Part shown: positions 8,192 through 17,061 of the stretch, piece by piece
Numbering within the stretch: position 1 is the first letter of the stretch
Layout of the letters: the number at the start of each line of letters is the position of its first letter
Virus record (IMG/VR): IMGVR_UViG_3300045911_000062
Span: 1 to 64,000 of that record
Direction: 5' to 3' (one strand)
Source: a virus
Length of the DNA: 64,000 nt
The notes under the pieces: generated by a model
Seen by the model: the letters and a program-made list of their open reading frames with translations, nothing else
What the model was told of the DNA's origin: nothing
The model's database searches: none
Translations under genes and position numbers: made by a program

Positions 8192-9182
8192 ATGATTCAA
8201 TACATTCCATTATAAAGTTTATATCATTATCTGAAATATCTTCGTGTAAGGGGAAATTGATAATTCTTTCGTATAAATCAACTGAATTAGTAAATGGTAT
8301 TAAAGGTTTATAATATTTGTTTGCTTCTATTCCTCTATCTCTGAAATATTTTATATTTGCAGGCTTTTTAAACAATACCGGCAAATTTCCATAAAATACA
8401 CCCTGAGAATAGTTAAATAATTCGTAAGATTGTTTATCATTGAATAGTTTTACAAATTTATTTTGTATTTCTAAATGTTTATCTATATTATAAGATTCTA
8501 AATGTTGTAAAATGAAAGCGGCAGAAACATCTGACATTTTAAAATTTGACGATAGAATCTTATAATCTCTTTGATCGTTGAATCCAAATCCTAATATTCT
8601 TTGTAATTCATCATAAAGATAACTATCGACGACAAGAAAACCCCCCTCTCCGAAACCTAAAGTTTTTGTGTGGTGGAGTGAACTGAAAGAAGCGTCTCCC
8701 ATCATACATATATTTTTACCAAATTTATCTTTACTCATAAAAGACGAAGCATTATCATACATCAATAATCCGCCACGTTTTTTATAATTAATTACAGTAC
8801 CAAATAAATTTGTGATTATAATACCATCATATTTTTCTGAATAATATTCATCTATTGTATACGTATTGCTATTAATATCGTGTATATTAGTTGAAGCTCT
8901 ATTAACTACGCATGAAGGAAAAGTAAAAGCTGGACTTGCCCATCTTTTTGTTGTATTATTAATAGAATCATACCAAAACATAAATGCATGCAATGCAGTT
9001 GTACCATTTGATGAACACAAAACTCTCTTACCTGCTTGCAAATTTATCATTTCTGATAATTTATCTTCCAATAATCTTTTTACTGGCCCATTATTTGTAT
9101 ATTGATTAATAGATTTTGAATTATCTAAATACTTTTCTACTAAATTAAAATTTATCTTTTTTTTCTGTATATAGTTTATCAT
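8175..9182 (-). CDS. DegT/DnrJ/EryC1-type sugar aminotransferase
   Basis: A protein of about 335 residues of the PLP-dependent sugar aminotransferase family (fold type I). Visible landmarks are CSSNGTTALHAF (phosphate loop), ASPAFTFPS, a DNAS segment (cofactor Asp), and SLHHTKTLGFGEGG, where the Lys after HHT should form the Schiff base with PLP. Such enzymes transaminate nucleotide-linked keto sugars to amino sugars. The open frame begins at TTG 9194, but the ATG at 9182 overlaps the upstream stop as ATGA and is preferred. It is shorter than most family members (about 370), mainly at the C-terminus. It probably makes an amino-sugar donor for neighbouring transferases. Confidence 0.85.
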   Translation of the reverse strand: MINYIQKKKINFNLVEKYLDNSKSINQYTNNGPVKRLLEDKLSEMINLQAGKRVLCSSNGTTALHAFMFWYDSINNTTKRWASPAFTFPSCVVNRASTNIHDINSNTYTIDEYYSEKYDGIIITNLFGTVINYKKRGGLLMYDNASSFMSKDKFGKNICMMGDASFSSLHHTKTLGFGEGGFLVVDSYLYDELQRILGFGFNDQRDYKILSSNFKMSDVSAAFILQHLESYNIDKHLEIQNKFVKLFNDKQSYELFNYSQGVFYGNLPVLFKKPANIKYFRDRGIEANKYYKPLIPFTNSVDLYERIINFPLHEDISDNDINFIMECIESYDSCN

Positions 9183-9934
9183 TTTATAACACAATAATCC
9201 TGTAAATTTCCATTTTTAAACCAAGGTCTACTTTCTATTCCGGCCCATGCGTCTAACGTCGCCCCGAAATCTATAGCTATTTTGTTTTGCCTTTTTAATA
9301 TTACACCTAAATCTTTCGCAGTTATACTAACTCCGTACAAAACAACATTTTCATTTATATGTGCTAACTTATTTATAATAGTTTGTCGATCATTATCAAC
9401 AATTGTGACAGAAACATCAGTTTGTAACAAATTACAAATTTTATTAACATTTATATTAGAATTTGGCGTAATTATATTAATTGGAACACCAGATATTATA
9501 TTTTTAAAATTATTTGGATCACCAAATAATCTCGATCTTGGTAACTGATGATCACAACAAATTGGAATATCTATATTCATTTTTTTTAAAGCATCTAATG
9601 ATAAAGACCATTGCTCTTTTTTAAATTTCATTTTCTGGCAAACTTTATTATTAAAATCCATAATACCAACTATGTCAGAATATTTAAGACATGTAACCAA
9701 ATGATCATAAAATATTTCTCGCATACTGTCGAACTGCAAAATGTCGAAATTCCATAGTTTTGCTATTTTATTTTTAAGGGCGTCCGGAACATTGTTGTTT
9801 ATTATATGAATTTCTGCATCACCAATTCTGGATAAACAAAAAGGAGTATTTGTTTTTATGCAGTATTTAACACGATCAGCAACTTCTTCGTTGCTTAAAG
9901 ACACCTCAAGATATTTGTTTAAATGGGCAGGCAT
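9179..9934 (-). CDS. GT-D fold glycosyltransferase
   Basis: A 251-residue protein made of one GT-D domain: PFCLSRIGDAEI near residue 32 (nucleotide-sugar binding Gly-Asp-Ala-Glu region) and the closing IAIDFGATLDAW...SRPW. It matches the C-terminal domain of the fusion protein at 6263-8191, so the two are paralogues. The ATG at 9934 lies inside the end of the pyruvyltransferase gene (29-base overlap), and its stop overlaps the aminotransferase start, so the four genes form a tight operon. Acceptor and sugar are unknown. Confidence 0.75.
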   Translation of the reverse strand: MPAHLNKYLEVSLSNEEVADRVKYCIKTNTPFCLSRIGDAEIHIINNNVPDALKNKIAKLWNFDILQFDSMREIFYDHLVTCLKYSDIVGIMDFNNKVCQKMKFKKEQWSLSLDALKKMNIDIPICCDHQLPRSRLFGDPNNFKNIISGVPINIITPNSNINVNKICNLLQTDVSVTIVDNDRQTIINKLAHINENVVLYGVSITAKDLGVILKRQNKIAIDFGATLDAWAGIESRPWFKNGNLQDYCVIK

Positions 9935-10682
9935 TAAATAATTTTCTTAAGTCTATATTAAAATCATATTGTTCAAAACTATTTATTATTTCATTTATAG
10001 TTGTATCTTTATTAATTTTTAAAGAATTGCAATGTTCCCTATTTACAGAAGAGTAATAATCATGAAATTTAAATCCATTACCGAGAACTTTATCAGAAAA
10101 CTCTACCCATTTAGATTTTATTCCATATGCATCCGCTGCTATTAAGCCGTGCAATGAACTTGATGCTATCATTTCACATGATAAAATCTGATCTACTACA
10201 TTATTAATTCCAGATAATATATCTATTTTCAAAATTTCTTTTGATTTGTTATAATTAAACCAATCATTATTAGCATCAACATAATGTGGAATAATTCCTA
10301 GTTTGTACTTCTTTTTTACTAATGGATTATAGTATTTTGGGTACAATAATGCAGGGTCTCCATATACTTCTGGACAATCTATTCCTTGTTTTAAAATGAT
10401 ATCTCTTGATAACTTCCCACGAACAGCACATATTTGTTTTGGAATTGTTGATAATTTTCTAGAGCTTGAAAGAAAACCTGCTCCCCATATTATAGAACCG
10501 GAATCTGCTCTTTGTAAAATACTACCAATACAGATATATTTTTCTAAATTATTTCCATGATTTATCCATACTACTTTTTTTCTAGAGATTTTTTCTATCA
10601 AGGTTTTATTAAGTAAATCCCCCCAATTATTTTTATCACTTCCATTAATTGGATTGTACCAAAACACATTTATTGATGACAT
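9906..10682 (-). CDS. Polysaccharide pyruvyltransferase family protein
   Basis: A 258-residue protein with the landmarks of the polysaccharide pyruvyltransferase family: NNWGDLLN near the N-terminus, VYGDPALLYP in the middle and SSSLHGLIAADAYG near residue 180, where the Ser-x-x-His-Gly motif is typical. These enzymes usually add pyruvate ketals to exopolysaccharide or cell-wall sugars, or act as CsaB-like transferases. It shares this pattern with the 294-residue protein at 33032-33916. It is the first gene of a leftward operon with the GT-D, aminotransferase and fusion transferase genes. No late box is seen upstream. Confidence 0.82.
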   Translation of the reverse strand: MSSINVFWYNPINGSDKNNWGDLLNKTLIEKISRKKVVWINHGNNLEKYICIGSILQRADSGSIIWGAGFLSSSRKLSTIPKQICAVRGKLSRDIILKQGIDCPEVYGDPALLYPKYYNPLVKKKYKLGIIPHYVDANNDWFNYNKSKEILKIDILSGINNVVDQILSCEMIASSSLHGLIAADAYGIKSKWVEFSDKVLGNGFKFHDYYSSVNREHCNSLKINKDTTINEIINSFEQYDFNIDLRKLFNACPFKQIS

Positions 10683-10823
10683 TTATTAATACCTATATTA
10701 TAATTGTTCGAATGAAAAATTAATTATATATTTTTATTTTTTGATATTTGTATTTTATATTTTACTAGAAATAAAACTATCGAAAGATTTCATGCATGTA
10801 GTTTTATACAAATTTATAACATA

Positions 10824-10831
10824 TATAAATA
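10824..10831 (+). promoter_or_regulatory. Possible late promoter box TATAAATA
   Basis: Exact consensus in a 244-base AT-rich gap that otherwise holds no convincing gene. It lies 96 bases before the preferred ATG (10927) of the HAD phosphatase, so the link is weaker than for other boxes. Confidence 0.35.
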
Positions 10832-10926
10832 TTATATTTCGACAAAAAATACTTTTAGTATTATTTATGGTTGACATAATGGGAGTGTTCTTGTATATTA
10901 TTGGCATACAATTTATTGGATTTACA

Positions 10927-11439
10927 ATGAAAGCAAAAGATATAAAATATAATGAAAAATGGGCAGTTGCAATAGATTTAGACGGAACATTATGCAATTT
11001 CGAAAAAAAAGTTTCAGAAATTAATAACATGGAATTTGATAAAATTCCAAAGAGAAAAATTTGGACTTCTATATCGGAATATGATAAAAACGTACAGCCT
11101 TTCTTTGAATCTTTAGAATTATTACCAGATGCCATGCAACTTTTTAATTTCGTAAAGAATAATTTCATTAATTATTATATTTTATCTGCTTCTGGGCGTA
11201 CACCAAAAAATGCTGCTGAACAAAAAAGAAATTGGTGTAAGAAACATTTGGGACATGTAGTTGTTAAAATTGTTCAAAGTAGCGAACAAAAAAGTCAATA
11301 TGCCACGCCTAACTCTATTTTAATTGATGATAGAGAAAAATCTATTAAACCGTGGGTTGACGCTGGTGGTATTGGTATACTACACGTTAATTCAGCACAA
11401 TCAATTTCTAAATTGAAAGAAATTATAAATTTAAAATAA
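10927..11439 (+). CDS. HAD-superfamily phosphatase
   Basis: A protein of about 170 residues with all four HAD motifs in order: IDLDGTLC (nucleophile Asp17 and Asp19), ILSASG (motif II Ser), a Lys in KIVQSSEQKSQ (motif III) and ILIDDRE (motif IV Asp pair). The small size and the DDRE...WVDAGG ending suggest a 5'-nucleotidase or polynucleotide 3'-phosphatase-like activity on nucleotides or nucleic-acid ends. The frame is open from 10741, but the extra 62 residues are AT-driven hydrophobic sequence and the enzyme fold starts right after the ATG at 10927. It converges with the fibre operon; the two stops are three bases apart. Confidence 0.8.
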   Translation: MKAKDIKYNEKWAVAIDLDGTLCNFEKKVSEINNMEFDKIPKRKIWTSISEYDKNVQPFFESLELLPDAMQLFNFVKNNFINYYILSASGRTPKNAAEQKRNWCKKHLGHVVVKIVQSSEQKSQYATPNSILIDDREKSIKPWVDAGGIGILHVNSAQSISKLKEIINLK

Positions 11440-11450
11440 ATTTATTTTAA
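11431..11450. terminator. Perfect 20-base palindrome at a convergent gene junction
   Basis: TTAAAATAAATTTATTTTAA reads the same on both strands and contains the stop codons of both converging genes. It may act as a weak bidirectional terminator, but the stem has no G or C. Confidence 0.3.
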
Positions 11451-11684
11451 CAAATTATTAATATCAATACCATTTATTTTTTTAACTAAAAGATTTGGTA
11501 ATGTATAATTTACTACAAAACCAACATGATTTCCATCCGGTGGTAAATAACTTCCGTAAACTGGAGGTATATCTCCATCTAGCAATTCTTTACCATTTAT
11601 AGTCTTTTTTACTTCTGGATATGTTATATCAGGATAAACAATAAATCCTACTCTATCACCGCTAGGAGGTACATATATGGTCAT
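11442..11684 (-). CDS. Small fibre-operon protein with duplicated motif
   Basis: An 80-residue protein built from two similar halves: YVPPSGDRVGFIVYP and later YLPPDGNHVGFVVNY, each followed by a V/L-KK-x-x-NG segment (KKTINGKEL, KKINGIDI). This internal duplication suggests two copies of a small beta-rich module. No family is recognised. It is the last gene of the leftward structural operon 14868-11442 and overlaps its neighbour upstream by four bases, so it is probably a virion component. Confidence 0.65.
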   Translation of the reverse strand: MTIYVPPSGDRVGFIVYPDITYPEVKKTINGKELLDGDIPPVYGSYLPPDGNHVGFVVNYTLPNLLVKKINGIDINNLLK

Positions 11685-12028
11685 ACGGGCGTTATCCTAG
11701 TATGTATTGAATCGTTTTCACCGTTTATACCACGACATATGACAAAATATTCTCTATCTGGTAATCCTTCAAAACTATACGTACCATCGATTGGTGATGA
11801 AATGGTTCTAGCTACGTGTACGTTTGTTTCTTTGTCAAAAATATCTATTACTCTTGATACTGGTGCATTGCCTAAAACCACTTTACTAGGATTATCAGCA
11901 GCAATTCTTTTATTTCCAGGCGGAATGCTATTAGTTATTGAAAATGGGTATATAGGAAATATGTTTGTAGTTATAACATTAACTCCTTCTGAAATTGAAA
12001 TAGTAGGCATTGCATCATAATGTGGCAT
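11681..12028 (-). CDS. Virion protein with transthyretin/CarbopepD-like domain
   Basis: A 115-residue protein. Residues ~45-112 (RVIDIFDKETNVHVARTISSPIDGTYSFEGLPDREYFV) read like the carboxypeptidase-regulatory/transthyretin-like beta sandwich, with its DGTYSF-x-GLPD-x-Y hallmark. This domain is common in phage fibre and decoration proteins, where it serves structure or sugar contact. It is cotranslated with the 80-residue protein downstream and follows the 305-residue structural gene closely. Confidence 0.65.
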   Translation of the reverse strand: MPHYDAMPTISISEGVNVITTNIFPIYPFSITNSIPPGNKRIAADNPSKVVLGNAPVSRVIDIFDKETNVHVARTISSPIDGTYSFEGLPDREYFVICRGINGENDSIHTRITPV

Positions 12029-12031
12029 ATT

Positions 12032-12949
12032 TTATTCCCACCTTATAGCTAAAGAATGTAAAGTAGAATTATGTATAGAAGCATTTCCAGGTGCTCCCAT
12101 CACCCCTGAACCATTAGCACCTAATGCCAAATATGTTATTGGTGTTACACCAACCGGGGTCGCTGTGAATGTACTAGAATAACCTATTTCAGTCGTATAA
12201 TAACTTAAAAAGTTTGGAATGCAAGTAACTGCCCGTTGCATACCAAAATGACGCATGACTTGAGCTTGACCGTTTACCAAAGTAGGGCCACTTCCTGGGA
12301 AGAAACATGTAGACATACCATCATTAGTTACAGAATTTAAATTAGTATTTATTGTAAATCTTTGTATAGGATGATTTGTTTGTGAGTCAGAATAATAAAC
12401 ATAAAATCCTCCAGGTATTGGTGTCCCTGATGAATCTGTAAATCTGCTAATAGCGAAAAAGGAAAAACCTAATTCAATGGTATTCCAATGATCTCTTTGG
12501 CTATATTTTTTATAACATAGTGCTAAATATCCAGGTAAATAACATAAAAATGATGTTTTAGGATCTGTATTTGATTTTATTGGATTAAAACTAGATATAG
12601 TTAATCTTGGAGTGACATTTCCAGTTATTGTACCAGACCCATTTGTTCCGGTACCAACAGTTATGTACATAAATGGAACTCTATTATCACCACCACTATT
12701 TTCATTTGATATTTCCAATTTAAAGTATATTGGATCAGTTGAATGCAGAAAATCATTAATATATCTTATTTCATAAGCTGTAGTCGAAGTATTCGGTGGT
12801 AAAGTAGAAGTTAACCAATTTACTTGTCCTGTATCTGTAGTTTTTGGAATACCTATATTTGTTAGATAATCTGATAACTCTGAATGGGTATTTCTCCAAC
12901 CATTATCATTTGCATGATTTAAAGGTGTTGTCCATAATTCTGTTGCCAT
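12032..12949 (-). CDS. Predicted virion structural / fibre protein
   Basis: A 305-residue protein rich in Thr, Ser, Asn and Gly with few charged residues, typical of beta-structured fibre or decoration proteins. It has no signal peptide, membrane segment or catalytic motif. It lies between the 178-residue head-fibre-like gene and the transthyretin-like gene in one leftward operon. An AAGGA site precedes the ATG. Assignment rests on composition and context. Confidence 0.6.
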   Translation of the reverse strand: MATELWTTPLNHANDNGWRNTHSELSDYLTNIGIPKTTDTGQVNWLTSTLPPNTSTTAYEIRYINDFLHSTDPIYFKLEISNENSGGDNRVPFMYITVGTGTNGSGTITGNVTPRLTISSFNPIKSNTDPKTSFLCYLPGYLALCYKKYSQRDHWNTIELGFSFFAISRFTDSSGTPIPGGFYVYYSDSQTNHPIQRFTINTNLNSVTNDGMSTCFFPGSGPTLVNGQAQVMRHFGMQRAVTCIPNFLSYYTTEIGYSSTFTATPVGVTPITYLALGANGSGVMGAPGNASIHNSTLHSLAIRWE

Positions 12950-12965
12950 TTTTTATCCTTTTTAA

Positions 12966-13502
12966 TTAAATATGTGTATAATAGTCATTACTAATATTAA
13001 CAAAAACTTCGTGTGGCGTACTAGCAAATCCTATACGCCTAGTAACTGAGTTGCTAGCTGTTGGTGCTGTCTGAGTCATTTGTCCTGGCGTCTCCGACAT
13101 CATCACCGGCCCAGACACTGTAAAAATTGGAAATAATGAATCTGCCCTTATATTACCAATATATAATATAATGGTATTATCATTCGCATTGCCTCCGCTT
13201 ACACAAACTCCTACTTTGACATCACCAGACGTAGAAGCATCACTAGCATCTGCTTTATACCATTTACTATCTACTCCATTTAGATATATAACTTCTCCAA
13301 ATAAAACAGACTCACCTAATATTCCAGTTTCATAAAATATTCCACCCCAACTATTATTATCTAAAGGTTTAATACAATTAGTAAAAGTTTTAATTTGTGA
13401 TGTAGATATTTTAACATCGGAAGCAGATTGTACGCCAGCTAATTCTTCGCTTCCAGTAAGTGGACTTGCTGGGGTAAAATCTACTATTCTCGTATCTGGC
13501 AT
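12966..13502 (-). CDS. Head-fibre/decoration-like structural protein
   Basis: A 178-residue protein. The N-terminus (LTGSEELAGVQSASDVKISTSQIKTF) is a short adaptor-like motif often found at the start of phage fibre proteins. The rest (LFGEVIYLNGVDSKWYKADAS...VGVCVSGG...GNIRAD...IGFASTPHEVFVNI) resembles beta-barrel head-fibre modules, with the same order of strands as the C-terminal part of the proteins at 791, 25632 and 59928. It is the second gene of the leftward operon and has its own late-type box (AATAAATA) upstream. Confidence 0.62.
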   Translation of the reverse strand: MPDTRIVDFTPASPLTGSEELAGVQSASDVKISTSQIKTFTNCIKPLDNNSWGGIFYETGILGESVLFGEVIYLNGVDSKWYKADASDASTSGDVKVGVCVSGGNANDNTIILYIGNIRADSLFPIFTVSGPVMMSETPGQMTQTAPTASNSVTRRIGFASTPHEVFVNISNDYYTHI

Positions 13503-13523
13503 TTACATATCCTCATCATTTTG

Positions 13524-13531
13524 TATTTATT
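13524..13531 (-). promoter_or_regulatory. Late promoter box variant AATAAATA
   Basis: Lies 22 bases upstream of the ATG at 13502 on the minus strand, with overlapping AATAAATAAATA. The same variant precedes the sheath and tube genes. Confidence 0.4.
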
Positions 13532-13584
13532 TATTACTACTTCTCTCATTTTTGTTTTAACTTTAATATAATCTAAATAAATCA

Positions 13585-14868
13585 TTAGTTAAGTAATATT
13601 TTACCACCATCGACACGTAATATGTAACCCCCATTATGCATCAGCAACGCGGGATTACTAGGTTCAGACGATGGTGTAGGTGTAGGTGTAGGCGTAGGTG
13701 TAGGTGTAGGCGTAGGTGGTTCTATGGTATTTACCGTTATATTTAACACTTCCCCTACATTCATATGTATATTATATGGTTTAGGAACTGAACATTCTTC
13801 AAAACCATCAAAACCAGCCCCAAATTTATACCCATATAATCTTATTTCACCATTCCCAGATAACGGAGCGGAGATACTTTCAGCAAATGTTAATATTGTT
13901 GTATTTGTTTCTGGATTGTATGAATGATTACTAATTTTATATTCAGTTAAATTAAACGTATCAGGATTATAGAACCATACTCGTCTTGGGGCTATTAAAC
14001 CAGTTCGCAGTTGAATTGAACCGTGTATATTTTCTGAAACATGATTAAATACATTATTATTTTTTATTTTTATAATAGTATCAGTACCATTATAAGTTAC
14101 TGTTTTTACTTGATATACACCGTTATTTTTATTTGGACTTTTAACTTCGATATAGCCAGATATTGAGGTGGTATCTACCTGTTCGCTTACAATGATTTCT
14201 GTTCTGTTCGATTCTGGTATGTATCTAACTAAAGTTACAGCATAAACGCCGTCATTATAACGGCTGCCAGACACCCTAAAATGCATCTTACTTTTTATTT
14301 CTGAAACTTTATTTCCAGAAATAAAAAAGCTATTGGGCGTATTATGAACTATATCAAAAGTGAAAAAGGGGACTACTAAAAATAATTTATGTATATTGAA
14401 CGTATTTAAATGGTTCCCTCGCAAAATTATTGTATCATGAGATGGAATATTATGAATTTGAATTCTTTTATCAAATGTAAAATTGTTTATTAAATCAGGA
14501 TCTCCAGATAATTCTACCGTATCTGATGTTTCATTTATTGAAATAATAGGAGCAGAAACTAAAAGATCAGAATTGTCAAATATTAATCCATATCCACCGA
14601 TACATTCAAAAAGATCGCAACACTCTACTGCATCAAAACCACATTCTTCGTCCCATATTAAACCAAATCCAACAGGTCCGCATAATGCTAAATTTTTCTT
14701 AATTATGTCGATATTGTGATTTTCTGTAATACCTACAGAAATGTATTCATTTATCCTATATTTTTCGATGACTTCCAACAGCTTAGTATGATACGGTTTT
14801 ACTTCTAAAAAATAGCGTATCAGTGCATCTATAGGTTTTGATATTCCGGGCCTTAGTTCACAAGACAT
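13585..14868 (-). CDS. Virion structural protein with Pro-Thr linker and C-terminal tip
   Basis: A 427-residue protein. The N-terminus (DALIRYFLEVKPYHTKLLEVIEKY) is an adaptor-like helix followed by ~330 residues of beta-rich, Ser/Thr/Ile-rich repeats with several related segments (SGYIEVKSPNKNNGVYQVKTVTY and similar). Near the C-terminus comes an uninterrupted Thr-Pro repeat linker (encoded at about 13671-13719), then a ~30-residue tip with two short repeated strands (GGYILRVDGGKILLN). This looks like a baseplate or fibre protein whose tip is displayed on a stiff linker. It heads the leftward structural operon and has an upstream CATAAATA box. Confidence 0.65.
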   Translation of the reverse strand: MSCELRPGISKPIDALIRYFLEVKPYHTKLLEVIEKYRINEYISVGITENHNIDIIKKNLALCGPVGFGLIWDEECGFDAVECCDLFECIGGYGLIFDNSDLLVSAPIISINETSDTVELSGDPDLINNFTFDKRIQIHNIPSHDTIILRGNHLNTFNIHKLFLVVPFFTFDIVHNTPNSFFISGNKVSEIKSKMHFRVSGSRYNDGVYAVTLVRYIPESNRTEIIVSEQVDTTSISGYIEVKSPNKNNGVYQVKTVTYNGTDTIIKIKNNNVFNHVSENIHGSIQLRTGLIAPRRVWFYNPDTFNLTEYKISNHSYNPETNTTILTFAESISAPLSGNGEIRLYGYKFGAGFDGFEECSVPKPYNIHMNVGEVLNITVNTIEPPTPTPTPTPTPTPTPSSEPSNPALLMHNGGYILRVDGGKILLN

Positions 14869-14890
14869 TCCAAATCCAAAGTTATAGATT

Positions 14891-14898
14891 TATTTATG
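14891..14898 (-). promoter_or_regulatory. Late promoter box CATAAATA
   Basis: Lies 23 bases upstream of the ATG at 14868 on the minus strand, with TTTGGA as a possible ribosome-binding site in between. Confidence 0.55.
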
Positions 14899-15111
14899 CT
14901 ATGCGGATTTGCTATTTAAAGAATTGTTTGGAATTGTTTTGTTATTGTGCAACATAGAATATAAAACTTCCAAAGATTGGCGAGTTGCAATAGTTACAAC
15001 CCGTAACTCGTAATCAGTAATATCTTCTATTTTTGTAGAGTACAAAAAATTTAAAGTTTGTTCTAATGAGTTTACATTAAAAAATTCATGTTCAATAATT
15101 TTATCATTCAT
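14899..15111 (-). CDS. Small hypothetical protein
   Basis: A protein of about 70 residues (MNDKIIEHEFFNVNSLEQTL...) with amphipathic helices and no recognised domain. The frame extends to 15168, but the ATG at 15111 overlaps the upstream gene's stop by only eight bases (ATGAATGA), which fits translational coupling better than the 65-base overlap of the longer form. Pairing with the 66-residue protein upstream suggests they act together; function is unknown. Confidence 0.5.
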   Translation of the reverse strand: MNDKIIEHEFFNVNSLEQTLNFLYSTKIEDITDYELRVVTIATRQSLEVLYSMLHNNKTIPNNSLNSKSA

Positions 15112-15304
15112 ATTGAATATTATTTTGTTTATTTTTGTTTTCGTCAATCTTTGATTTGCTACCATCAATTACATGTTTTACTTTTTCTAAAAACTCAGAA
15201 CTAAAAGATTTATTTAGTAATATTTTATTTTTACGAGAATAAGACGCAGAATGTGATAAAAATTCAATGTACTCATTTATTGATGCCTCATCAATTTTTT
15301 TCAT
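15104..15304 (-). CDS. Small hypothetical protein
   Basis: A 66-residue, highly charged, helix-rich protein (SRKNKILLNKSF...KVKHVIDGSKSKIDENKNK) with no recognised domain. It sits between the primase gene and a second small gene and is coupled to the latter by overlap. It may be an early or middle protein acting near replication, but this is only context. Confidence 0.5.
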   Translation of the reverse strand: MKKIDEASINEYIEFLSHSASYSRKNKILLNKSFSSEFLEKVKHVIDGSKSKIDENKNKQNNIQYE

Positions 15305-15346
15305 ATTTTCTGTTATCCTAAACTACATGTTATAACCTATATTTAG

Positions 15347-16342
15347 TTATTTTCTAATTTTAATTTGAAATTCTACATTTGAACCGGAATATATCGAATC
15401 TGTAATCAATTTTATAGTATATGGTCTTCCATTTTTCTTAACACATTCTGTAATATCTTTAACATCATCATCAAATTTAGGTATAGAAATACTCCAATTA
15501 TGTTTTATTGCAAACTCTAACAATTTATCAGATGATCCCTTACGATCTGGAACAATAATTTTTTGTTTTTTACATCTAACTAATAAATGTTCTTGTTCTG
15601 ATGTAAGATAATTTTCCATAACAGCTACTCCATTAATATGAAAAGCATCAAAAAAGCCCTCTGTTATGAACAAACGATTTGTTGTATTATCAAATAACCT
15701 ATCAATAAAGTACATTGCTCCTAATTTTGGTTTATCAACTGACACATATTTTCTTTGAGATTCTATCAATGCTCTAGACTGATAATAAATCATTTTTGAT
15801 TCTTTAAATGCCGGTATTATTAATCTATTTTTTAGATATAATGCTTTAGCATTTTCATCGGGAGAAACAGATGATTTCCCTGTAGAAAGATAAAACGAAT
15901 ATTTTTCATGATCTATGCATTTTTCTTGTTTCAAGAAATTTATAGCTATATTATAAAATGGATGCGATTTAGCATTTTTAAGTTCAACAAAATAATCTGG
16001 AATATCAATATAAGAAAATTTAGGTTTTTCTTTAGGTTTATTTGATATTTTATCTGATAATAATAAACGAAGATATAAAATTTTATTCAAAGGAATACCA
16101 AATGCTTCTAAAATAGTCTTTACATCTTTACTCATTGCATATGGTGGTTCTAATCTTCCCTTTATGCCACAGTTGAAACAATGATAAGAAGCGGAATCAT
16201 TATTCAACAACCATCCGCCTCTAGGTCCTTTAGTCCTACTTCCGTCTCCGCATACTTCACAAAAGACTTTCTGCCAACCAGCAGCAGTTGGGTTTTTTAT
16301 GTTTATATGTTCTCTTATGATATCTTCTAAAGTTTCATTCAT
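15347..16342 (-). CDS. gp61: DNA primase, T4 gp61-like
   Basis: A 331-residue primase. The N-terminal zinc finger has two CxxC pairs (Cys28/Cys31 and Cys55/Cys58). A TOPRIM core follows around residues 215-290: LFITEGFFDAF carries the catalytic Glu and VPDRKGSSDK supplies the Asp region, with a DDD cluster after it. Length is close to T4 gp61 (342). It makes RNA primers on the lagging strand, normally working with a replicative helicase that is not in this window. It is transcribed leftward ahead of the small genes at 15304. Confidence 0.88.
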   Translation of the reverse strand: MNETLEDIIREHINIKNPTAAGWQKVFCEVCGDGSRTKGPRGGWLLNNDSASYHCFNCGIKGRLEPPYAMSKDVKTILEAFGIPLNKILYLRLLLSDKISNKPKEKPKFSYIDIPDYFVELKNAKSHPFYNIAINFLKQEKCIDHEKYSFYLSTGKSSVSPDENAKALYLKNRLIIPAFKESKMIYYQSRALIESQRKYVSVDKPKLGAMYFIDRLFDNTTNRLFITEGFFDAFHINGVAVMENYLTSEQEHLLVRCKKQKIIVPDRKGSSDKLLEFAIKHNWSISIPKFDDDVKDITECVKKNGRPYTIKLITDSIYSGSNVEFQIKIRK

Positions 16343-16374
16343 CTTAGTATTATACAGTTAGATGAATAGAAGGG

Positions 16375-17061
16375 TCAAGTTTTCTTTTTGTTCTGTAGTT
16401 TTTTTGTGGCAGGATTTTTCTTTTCTGATACTGGTGATTTTTTTTCTTGTACTTTCTCTTCGTCTTTTGATTTTAATTCACTATTATTTTGTAAACGTCG
16501 GAGGACTTCATCACTGTCTAGCCATATATCTTTACCTTCTAATACATCTTTAATTTCTGTTTCAGATAAAAATCCTCCGTAAATATCGCGAGTGAGCTTT
16601 TGAAACCAATCACTAACATGATTTATTCTAGAAACAATTTCATTTCCTTTACCAAAATTGCCCTCAGAATAACTATGAATCATAAAACTACAATTTTTAT
16701 TGACAATAAATTCATGCCCTGCCAAAAATATTAAAGTTGCTGCTGAATATACTTTTCCATCCATACATGTAATAACTGTTGCTCGCGATGTTCGTATGGC
16801 ATTTATTATTTGAATAGTGACATATAAATCACCGCCCGGGCAATTCAGATATATTATTATTTTATCATGTGCTTCCGCAGTTTTTAACACATGAATCAAT
16901 TCTTGAAATTGCTTATAGTCTTGTATTTCATCGCTAATATAAAAATGATAGATATTTACTGATATGACTTGCGTATAGCATTTTATTAAATTATTATCTT
17001 GGGGCTGTGTAATTAATTGTTCGGTTTCTACTTGCTTTAAAGGCTGATAGTGTTTGATCAT
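16375..17061 (-). CDS. ClpP-like serine protease
   Basis: A 228-residue protein with a ClpP/crotonase fold. It shows the oxyanion-hole segment NCPGG (73-77), the nucleophile Ser106 in GKVYSAATL and catalytic His129 in MIHSYSEG. The position that usually carries the third residue, Asp, reads Gly in my alignment (YGGFLS), so the acid may be supplied elsewhere. A lysine-rich tail of ~35 residues follows the protease domain. A TATAAATA late box lies upstream, which fits a role in virion maturation such as a prohead protease. Degradation of host proteins is an alternative. Confidence 0.83.
   Translation of the reverse strand: MIKHYQPLKQVETEQLITQPQDNNLIKCYTQVISVNIYHFYISDEIQDYKQFQELIHVLKTAEAHDKIIIYLNCPGGDLYVTIQIINAIRTSRATVITCMDGKVYSAATLIFLAGHEFIVNKNCSFMIHSYSEGNFGKGNEIVSRINHVSDWFQKLTRDIYGGFLSETEIKDVLEGKDIWLDSDEVLRRLQNNSELKSKDEEKVQEKKSPVSEKKNPATKKLQNKKKT

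Noticed and set aside
10741-10926. Hydrophobic N-terminal extension of the HAD phosphatase
   Set aside because: The extra 62 codons are AT-rich gap sequence that reads as Ile/Phe/Leu by composition; the HAD fold starts just after the ATG at 10927.
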